Of a stretch of 64,000 nucleotides of DNA, positions 58,866-64,000 are shown piece after piece. The stretch comes from Leptolinea sp964446955 (GTDB taxonomy: Bacteria > Chloroflexota > Anaerolineae > Anaerolineales > Anaerolineaceae), in assembly GCA_964446955.1 (NCBI GenBank), contig CAYUQJ010000004.1, positions 124,001-188,000 on the forward strand. The letters run 5' to 3'. The position numbers and the translations under genes were made by a program. Each line of letters begins with the position of its first letter. The first letter of the stretch is position 1. The notes under the pieces are model-generated. The model had not been told where the DNA came from and did no database searches. It worked only from the letters and a program-made list of their open reading frames with translations.

Positions 58866-59564
58866 TCACCGGCAGCCAGGAATCTCGTCTTTTTGATGGT
58901 TCTTGTTTAGATTGAACCCAAAATATGGCGAAGGGTCCAGTGTATTCTGTATATCTGTTTCATTCTTGAACATCCCGTTACCGTCATCTTTGACAATTGA
59001 AAGATGCAAATGAACCCCGGTCGGGTTGCCGGGTGTTCCGGAATAATTTCCCATCCGCCCCAGCACCGTACCTGCCTTTACAAAAACCTCCTTTGTACCG
59101 GGAGGAAAAGCTTCGTCCACCAGGGACGTGCCATCAAGCATGGCCATGTGGGTGTAATACACCCAGATCTGCCGGCCGGGTTGCAGGGGGTCGTCCGGCA
59201 CACGGATGATCACCGTCGATTTCCAATCTGGCAGCCGGGTCAGGTAACCACCATAGGCCGCGTGGATGGTCGTTTCACCGGATTTTGTCCCGCTGAAAAT
59301 ATCAATTCCGGAATGTCGGTGTCCGATGCGCCAGGAATCATCCCAGAGAAACCCGATAAACCCATCCGTTGGCATCTGGAATGGCGCGTCTACACATCGC
59401 GAACCGGCTTTTATGATCCAATCCTGATGTTCATCCGGATGGTTGATAAAATCGATCACCCGGATCGTGTTTATGGCGTACATTCGCGATCTATACAGGT
59501 AATACCCACCTGCCGCGCCAACCGCCACTATCGCTGCCAGCAGGATTTTTGCGCCGGTTTTCAT
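58866..59564 (-). CDS. M23 (LytM-type) peptidase-like protein, membrane anchored
   Basis: A 232-residue protein with an N-terminal membrane segment (about 5-25, AKILLAAIVAVGAAGGYYLY) and a LytM/M23 fold. Metal-ligand candidates are the His and Asp in GHRHSGIDIFS and the HxH of GVHLHLSIV; AAYGGYLTRL and AGTVLGRMGNYSGTPGNPTG fit the family. It should act on or bind peptidoglycan outside the cell. The first His/Asp spacing is the standard HxxxD, so it is probably active. The ATG overlaps the miaB stop (ATGA) with GGGGAGA upstream; coupled translation. Confidence 0.83.
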   Translation of the reverse strand: MKTGAKILLAAIVAVGAAGGYYLYRSRMYAINTIRVIDFINHPDEHQDWIIKAGSRCVDAPFQMPTDGFIGFLWDDSWRIGHRHSGIDIFSGTKSGETTIHAAYGGYLTRLPDWKSTVIIRVPDDPLQPGRQIWVYYTHMAMLDGTSLVDEAFPPGTKEVFVKAGTVLGRMGNYSGTPGNPTGVHLHLSIVKDDGNGMFKNETDIQNTLDPSPYFGFNLNKNHQKDEIPGCR

Positions 59565-60895
59565 TTCTCCCCGCCGGATCCTACCGGCAGCCGAGACTGC
59601 ATGGACCACGGTCCTGTCCAGGTTATTTCAACCGGCAACACCTGTCCCCGCAGATCGGCACTGCTTTCAAGAAACACCAGCTTGTTGGTTTCAGTACGAC
59701 CACGCCAGCGGTTTTTTACTTTTTCTTCAAACAACACCGGAACGGTTCGTCCCAGGTAACGGGCATGGATATCGGTGGCAATCTTTTCCTGAAGTTCTTC
59801 CAGCGCCCGAAACCGCCTCATTTTCTCTTGCGCCGGGACATCATCCGTCATCTGTCGCGCGGATACCGTTCCCTCGCGGGGGGAATAACGGGCCAGGTGA
59901 GCCACGTCCAGTTTCAAGTCCGCCAACAGATCGTACGTATGCTGGAACTGTTCTGCCGTCTCACCAGGGAATCCAACGATAATATCCGTGGCAATGGATA
60001 CACCGGGAATAATGCGGCGTAACTTTTCCACCAACCGGCGGTATTGTTCCACGGTATAACCCCGCTTCATATTTGTCAGCACTTCGTCATCACCGGCCTG
60101 AATGGGAACTTCAATATGGGGGCAGACTTTATCGAACGCAGCTACAGCCTCCAGCAGATCATCTGTCATATAGGCAGGGTGTGAAGTCAAAAAGCGGATT
60201 CGTTCCAATCCCTCAATATCATTAAGCCGTTCCAAAAGACCGGCGAGCCTGGGCAGCGAAGGATCATCCAATCCGTAGCGGTCGACAATCTGCCCCAGCA
60301 AAGTGATCTCTTTGACCCCCTGGCGCACCAGAGAGCGGGCTTCCTGGAGGATGACTTCAGCCGGGCGGCTTTTTTCAGCCCCCCTCCGGTATGGAATAAT
60401 GCAATACGTACAGGCGTGCGAACAACCCAGTACCACCGGAATGTACGCAGAAACCAGATTACCATGATCCGCTTCCGGCAGCGGAAGATCTTCATCCATC
60501 CATGCGTTGCGCAACCGGGTCTCATCTTCCAGGCGGGATTTGACCTCACTCTGGGTAAGGTAAGCAAGCAATGGGCCCGGATCTGATGGCGGGGAGAAAA
60601 CATCCACATAAGGGAACCGTTGCCGCAGTTTTTCCGGCGCGCGAAACCCGACCAGACATCCCATCAGATTGATGACCAGATTGGGGTCAGCTTTTTTTAG
60701 TGGGATAAGGGAATTTAAACGTCCGACGGCTTTGTCTTCCGCAGATTGCCGGACAACACAGGTATTTAATACAATAACGGAAGCTTCTTCCGGTTTTTTT
60801 GTAGCCAAGTAACCCAGGCTCTCCAGACCGGAAGCGACGCGCTGCGAATCAGCCACGTTCATCTGGCAGCCTTCTGTCCATATGTAATATTTCAT
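59561..60895 (-). CDS. miaB: tRNA 2-methylthio-N6-isopentenyladenosine synthase MiaB
   Basis: Radical-SAM methylthiotransferase modifying A37 of tRNAs. The 444-residue protein has the three N-terminal auxiliary Fe-S cysteines (C10 in EGCQMN, C46 in NTCVVR, C80 in MGCLVG), the radical-SAM CSHACTYC, GVSIATDIIVGFPGET, and a C-terminal TRAM domain (LGRTVPVLFEEKVKNRWRGRTETNKLV). The usual GQNVNSY motif is GQIVDRYG, so a relative such as an MtaB-like enzyme is possible but less likely. No Shine-Dalgarno; TATAAT lies 7 nt before the ATG. Confidence 0.9.
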   Translation of the reverse strand: MKYYIWTEGCQMNVADSQRVASGLESLGYLATKKPEEASVIVLNTCVVRQSAEDKAVGRLNSLIPLKKADPNLVINLMGCLVGFRAPEKLRQRFPYVDVFSPPSDPGPLLAYLTQSEVKSRLEDETRLRNAWMDEDLPLPEADHGNLVSAYIPVVLGCSHACTYCIIPYRRGAEKSRPAEVILQEARSLVRQGVKEITLLGQIVDRYGLDDPSLPRLAGLLERLNDIEGLERIRFLTSHPAYMTDDLLEAVAAFDKVCPHIEVPIQAGDDEVLTNMKRGYTVEQYRRLVEKLRRIIPGVSIATDIIVGFPGETAEQFQHTYDLLADLKLDVAHLARYSPREGTVSARQMTDDVPAQEKMRRFRALEELQEKIATDIHARYLGRTVPVLFEEKVKNRWRGRTETNKLVFLESSADLRGQVLPVEITWTGPWSMQSRLPVGSGGEK

Positions 60896-60902
60896 AGCGG
60901 CG

Positions 60903-60908
60903 ATTATA
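60903..60908 (-). promoter_or_regulatory. -10 hexamer placed for a leaderless miaB transcript
   Basis: Perfect TATAAT on the minus strand, 7 nt before the miaB ATG, no ribosome binding site. Confidence 0.5.
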
Positions 60909-60967
60909 ACAAATAAACCGGATGGATTTCGTCTAATTTACATCAAACAAGTCTATTTTTCGTAGGG

Positions 60968-60973
60968 TACAAT
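60968..60973 (+). promoter_or_regulatory. -10 hexamer placed for a leaderless C39/TPR transcript
   Basis: TACAAT followed by 6 nt and then the ATG at 60980. It is divergent from the miaB -10, 60 bp away; no ribosome binding site. Confidence 0.45.
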
Positions 60974-60979
60974 TTGGGG

Positions 60980-62251
60980 ATGAAGTACGGATCCAAAAAC
61001 CAGAAGAATATGCCTCCGGCCTTGGTGGGATTTCTCGGTCTTGCCGGAGTCCTGATCGTTGGCTTTCTGATCTACCTGCTGCCACCAGTGAACGAACGTT
61101 TAGCCTGGCGGGTGGAATATGCCGGCATCTATCTCAAAGAGATGATCGACCCTGTTCCCCCGCTTCCCTCACCGGCAGCCGTGACCCCGGTCATGGTCAA
61201 ACCAACCGAAACTGTAATTCCGCCTACTCCCACTGATCCCCAACACACAATAACACCGGTTCCAACGAGCACTCCATCACCCACACCCACCCCTATTCCC
61301 GGTTATGTTCGCCTTGCGTCACCTGCCTATGAAAAGGAAGACTTAAACAACTGCGGCCCGGCTGCCCTTTCCATGAATCTCAAGTTCTTTGGTTGGCAGG
61401 GCGATCAATTCACCATTTCCAATGTAATAAAACCCATACGCGGTGACCGCAACGTGAATGTGGAAGAATTGCAATATTATGTCCGGAACTATGCCGGTTA
61501 CCTCAACACAGAATACCGTGTCGGCGGGACAATCGAACTATTGAAACAGATCATCGCGACCGGCATTCCGGTAATGATCGAAGAGGGCTACAAAATCGAC
61601 CAGAAATACTGGCCCAAAGATGATATGTGGGCCGGGCATTATTTGCTGATCAATGGTTATGATGATGAGAATGGCACATTCCTTACTCAGGATGTGTTTG
61701 CCGGAGCCAATGTAGAAGTCAAATATGCCGACCTCGATAAACGCTGGCAGAGCTTTAACCGGGTCTATATCCTTGTTTACCCCTCTGAAAGAGAAGAAGA
61801 ATTAAAGCGGGTACTGGGCGAGGATTGGGATCCTGATACGAATCGTCAGAACGCGTTGGATACGTCCCGGGCGGAAACAGAAACCGATCCATCCAATGTG
61901 TATACCTGGTTTAACCTGGGGTCAAACCTGGTTTATTTTGAACGATATGAAGAAGCCGCCGCGGCCTATGATACCGCCCGCAAGATCGGATTTCCGCAAC
62001 GTATGCTTCGGTACCAATTCGGACCGTTCCTGGCCTACTTCCACTCTCTTCGCACGGAAGACCTTCGCGCGCTCACCGAATACGCTCTTGGACGCACACC
62101 TAACTCTGAAGAGGCGTTATTGTGGGAAGGGTGGGCGCTCTACCGGCTTGGCAATACGGCACAGTCAATTGAATATTTTCAGAAAGCGCTGGACGCCCGC
62201 CCCGGTTACGCGGACGCCGAGTATGCTTTGAATTATGCGCGTAACAACTAA
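60980..62251 (+). CDS. Membrane-anchored C39-like peptidase with TPR repeats
   Basis: The 423-residue protein has one membrane segment (about 13-35), a Thr/Pro linker (about 60-108), a C39_2 papain-like domain with catalytic Cys in LNNCGPAALSM (C125) and His in WAGHYLLINGYDD (about 216), and C-terminal TPR-like helices (AETETDPSNVYTWFNLGSNLVYFERYEEAAAAYDTARKIG; EALLWEGWALYRLGNTAQSIEYFQKALDARPGYADAEYALNYA). It probably cleaves or binds peptides at the cell surface. The ATG at 60980 lacks a Shine-Dalgarno; a TACAAT 6 nt upstream suggests a leaderless mRNA. Confidence 0.87.
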   Translation: MKYGSKNQKNMPPALVGFLGLAGVLIVGFLIYLLPPVNERLAWRVEYAGIYLKEMIDPVPPLPSPAAVTPVMVKPTETVIPPTPTDPQHTITPVPTSTPSPTPTPIPGYVRLASPAYEKEDLNNCGPAALSMNLKFFGWQGDQFTISNVIKPIRGDRNVNVEELQYYVRNYAGYLNTEYRVGGTIELLKQIIATGIPVMIEEGYKIDQKYWPKDDMWAGHYLLINGYDDENGTFLTQDVFAGANVEVKYADLDKRWQSFNRVYILVYPSEREEELKRVLGEDWDPDTNRQNALDTSRAETETDPSNVYTWFNLGSNLVYFERYEEAAAAYDTARKIGFPQRMLRYQFGPFLAYFHSLRTEDLRALTEYALGRTPNSEEALLWEGWALYRLGNTAQSIEYFQKALDARPGYADAEYALNYARNN

Positions 62252-62259
62252 CCGTCCGG

Positions 62260-62265
62260 TATAAT
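62260..62265 (+). promoter_or_regulatory. -10 hexamer of the HEYTH protein gene
   Basis: Perfect TATAAT, 23 nt before the ATG at 62289; -35 weak. Confidence 0.45.
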
Positions 62266-62288
62266 CAGACGCTGGTTTAAAAAATATT

Positions 62289-63728
62289 ATGAACAACAAG
62301 ATAATCATATCTCTGATCATATTGATCACACTGTGCATATGTGGAACCGCGATTGTTCTGACAGGTCTATTTCTCGCTTCGCGCGTATCCCCCGCCGCCT
62401 CCCCGGTTGTTGAAACCCTTTCACCAGCCGGTACAGAAAGCAACCCCCAGCCTCCCCAGCCATTGGATACACCGCTGCCATCCGATCCATCCCAATCCAA
62501 ACTGGACGCGGTATCCGCGCTGCCGGCTGATCTGGCAAGAGAAATGGATGAGATACAACGGCAGGTCAGCCACATCCGCGGGTTAAAGGCAAGCCAACCG
62601 ATCACGCGTGCGCTGCTCACCGAAGATGAGCTTCAACAAAAAGTTGAAACCGATTTCTTCAAGGATTATTCCGCTGAAGACGCGGAAGAGGATGTAGTGA
62701 TTTTGAGCGTCCTCGGTTTATTACCGGAAGATTTTGACCTGATTAGCCTGTATAAAGAGCTTTATGCGGAACAGATCGCCGGATATTACGATAGTGAAAG
62801 CAAAGAGATGTACGTGGTTCAGGGTGACGATTTTGCCGGAATGGAACGTATGACATATGCCCATGAATACACACACACTCTTCAGGATCAGGTGTATGGA
62901 CTTGAAACCGGATTGAAGATCAACGAAGAATACTGCGAGAATGAATCGGAATATTGCCTGGCAGCAACCGCGTTGATCGAAGGAGACGCTGTCTTTACCG
63001 AAGAGGAATGGTTGTTAAAACACGGCAGCGAACAGGACCAGCAGGATATTCAGGATTTCTATCTTTCCTATTCAAGCCCGGTCTATGATTCGGCTCCGGT
63101 CTATCTTCAAAAGGATTTACTTTTCCCCTATCAGTTTGGTCTGGAGTTTGTTTACTCCCTTAACGACAAAGGTGGATACGCGCTCGTCGATCAGGCCTTT
63201 CGCAATCCACCCAAAACAACAGAGCAGATCCTGCATCCAGACAAATTCCCCGCAGAAGGGGCAATCAATGTCTCCCTGCCGAATGTCCAATCCGTGTTAC
63301 CGGAGACATGGGTTAAGATCGATGAAAATATGCTTGGCGAATGGTACTCCTACCTGGTTATGGCGTATGGTCATGAGAAGCAGTTTGCTCTACCCGAATC
63401 AACCGCCCGCACAGCAGCAGCTGGATGGGGCGGGGATCGATATGCCCTGTTTGTTGATCCATCCGGTAAGGAAATCGTATTTCTGCTGGAATCAGTCTGG
63501 GATACGGAAAATGACGCCAGGGAATACATCTCGGCCATGAGCCAGTATGGAACAGAGCGCTGGGGCAGCACAGACCATAAAGGTAAAGAAACCTTTCAAT
63601 GGAAATCAACAACGGACGGTTCAGTTTTTATCGGTCGCAATGGAGCGAAAACGTTGTGGGTAATTGCGCCGGACGAATCCACCCGTCAGACCATACAATC
63701 CCTGTTCCCGGAATTTTCGGCTAAATAA
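62289..63728 (+). CDS. Membrane-anchored HEYTH-motif zinc metalloprotease-like protein
   Basis: The 479-residue protein has an N-terminal membrane segment (about 5-32), a Pro/Ser linker (about 33-70) and an extracellular domain with the zinc motif YAHEYTHTLQDQVYGL (H192, E193, H196). A downstream Glu in ALIEGDAVFTEEEWLL is a third-ligand candidate. Sequence just before it (EQIAGYYDSESKEMYVVQGD) is a common lead-in to such gluzincin-like domains. A C-terminal domain (about 380-475) looks like a substrate-binding or lipoprotein-type fold. Substrate unknown. Own TATAAT at 62260. Next to a C39-like protein, suggesting a surface proteolysis group. Confidence 0.8.
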   Translation: MNNKIIISLIILITLCICGTAIVLTGLFLASRVSPAASPVVETLSPAGTESNPQPPQPLDTPLPSDPSQSKLDAVSALPADLAREMDEIQRQVSHIRGLKASQPITRALLTEDELQQKVETDFFKDYSAEDAEEDVVILSVLGLLPEDFDLISLYKELYAEQIAGYYDSESKEMYVVQGDDFAGMERMTYAHEYTHTLQDQVYGLETGLKINEEYCENESEYCLAATALIEGDAVFTEEEWLLKHGSEQDQQDIQDFYLSYSSPVYDSAPVYLQKDLLFPYQFGLEFVYSLNDKGGYALVDQAFRNPPKTTEQILHPDKFPAEGAINVSLPNVQSVLPETWVKIDENMLGEWYSYLVMAYGHEKQFALPESTARTAAAGWGGDRYALFVDPSGKEIVFLLESVWDTENDAREYISAMSQYGTERWGSTDHKGKETFQWKSTTDGSVFIGRNGAKTLWVIAPDESTRQTIQSLFPEFSAK

Positions 63729-63738
63729 GGATACGCGA

Positions 63739-64000
63739 ATGCCTCTGGATGCCGGACTGGTCCGTGCCATATGCTTTGACGTTGACGGTACCTTGAGTGA
63801 TACCGATGATATCTGGTTGGAAAAATCGCTAACCTTTATCCGCCCTCTCCATTGGATGTTCCCCCGGACGGAACCGGCGATTGTGGCACGGCGATTGATC
63901 ATGGGTTTAGAAACCCCCGGAAATCACGTGTACCACATGCTGGATTGTCTGGGTATGGATGCCCTGGCCGGGCGTGTTTATAATTTTGCAAGCAGAGTAA
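63739..64000 (+). CDS. HAD-superfamily hydrolase, N-terminal part
   Basis: The frame begins at the ATG 63739 (AAGG 8 nt upstream) and runs off the window after 87 codons. HAD motif I, CFDVDGTLSDTDDIW, with both catalytic Asp residues, is near residue 14-26. The following helical sequence fits a C1-type cap. It lies 10 nt after the metalloprotease-like gene, so probably cotranscribed. Substrate cannot be told from the visible part. Confidence 0.88.
   Translation, partial: MPLDAGLVRAICFDVDGTLSDTDDIWLEKSLTFIRPLHWMFPRTEPAIVARRLIMGLETPGNHVYHMLDCLGMDALAGRVYNFASRV

Noticed and set aside
1..64000. Suppressor tRNA or tRNA-Trp(TCA) that could read the in-frame TGAs
   Set aside because: The only tRNA I could fold in the window is tRNA-Gln(TTG) at 9629-9699; none other was seen by eye, though a tRNA scan of the whole genome would be needed to exclude it.

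Overview
The window looks like part of the chromosome of an anaerobic or microaerophilic Chloroflexota bacterium, most likely class Anaerolineae. This rests on the gene-family mix: a fused glycyl-tRNA synthetase, many lipoproteins with Thr/Pro 'TPTPT' linkers, TadE/TadG-like surface proteins, a baeRF-type eRF1-like protein, a PadR-HAAS pair and bacteriohemerythrins. No 16S gene or other decisive marker is present, so the assignment is an inference.

Region 1 (1-25 kb, almost all minus strand) is host housekeeping: dnaG (cut by the window edge), glyQS, recO-cdd-CBS/CorC protein-glmU in a tight run, tRNA-Gln(TTG), a receiver-roadblock regulator, an oligopeptide ABC group (binding protein and two ATPases, no permeases), ftsK, a lipoprotein, an adenosine-specific-kinase-family protein and a BioF2-like acyltransferase. 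It ends with a three-gene TadE / TadG-vWA / TadE-PA14 operon behind a good sigma70-type promoter.

Region 2 (about 25.3-36.0 kb, plus strand) is a compact phage-derived cassette: a small helical protein, a small membrane protein, large terminase, portal, fused prohead protease-major capsid, holin-like protein, a repeat-bearing protein, GH25 lysozyme, head-tail adaptor, MuF-like minor head protein, and four small tail or appendage candidates. No integrase, repressor, tape measure or tail sheath is seen. The most striking feature of the window lies here. Portal and capsid are each interrupted by one in-frame TGA, with the downstream half intact in the same frame, and both TGAs fall where a Trp is expected. 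Neighbouring phage genes use TGA as a normal stop in TGATG overlaps, so wholesale reassignment of TGA is not possible. The choices are two nonsense mutations, local UGA suppression or readthrough, or assembly error. The cassette also carries families of short interspersed repeats and a LexA-box-like palindrome in front of its first gene.

Region 3 (36-54 kb) is host accessory and regulatory: an SPFH protein, a TspO/MBR-like protein with a small acidic membrane protein upstream, a SUFU-domain protein, a DUF523/TudS protein, an MFS exporter, a PII-like protein overlapping a cation exchanger, an autoregulated-looking PadR-HAAS pair, an acetyltransferase, two bacteriohemerythrins, a baeRF protein, an HtrA-type lipoprotein protease, a CbpA-type DnaJ, a sensor kinase, thioredoxin reductase and threonine aldolase.

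Region 4 (54-64 kb) has a DUF2779 nuclease-like protein, two unknown secreted proteins lying between a decayed copy of the ettA 5' end and intact ettA, a miaB-M23 peptidase pair, a C39-like/TPR protein, an HEYTH metalloprotease-like protein and the start of a HAD hydrolase. Several genes (dnaG, the receiver-roadblock gene, dnaJ, miaB, the C39 gene) have a -10 hexamer 6-7 nt before the start codon and no Shine-Dalgarno, suggesting leaderless mRNAs.
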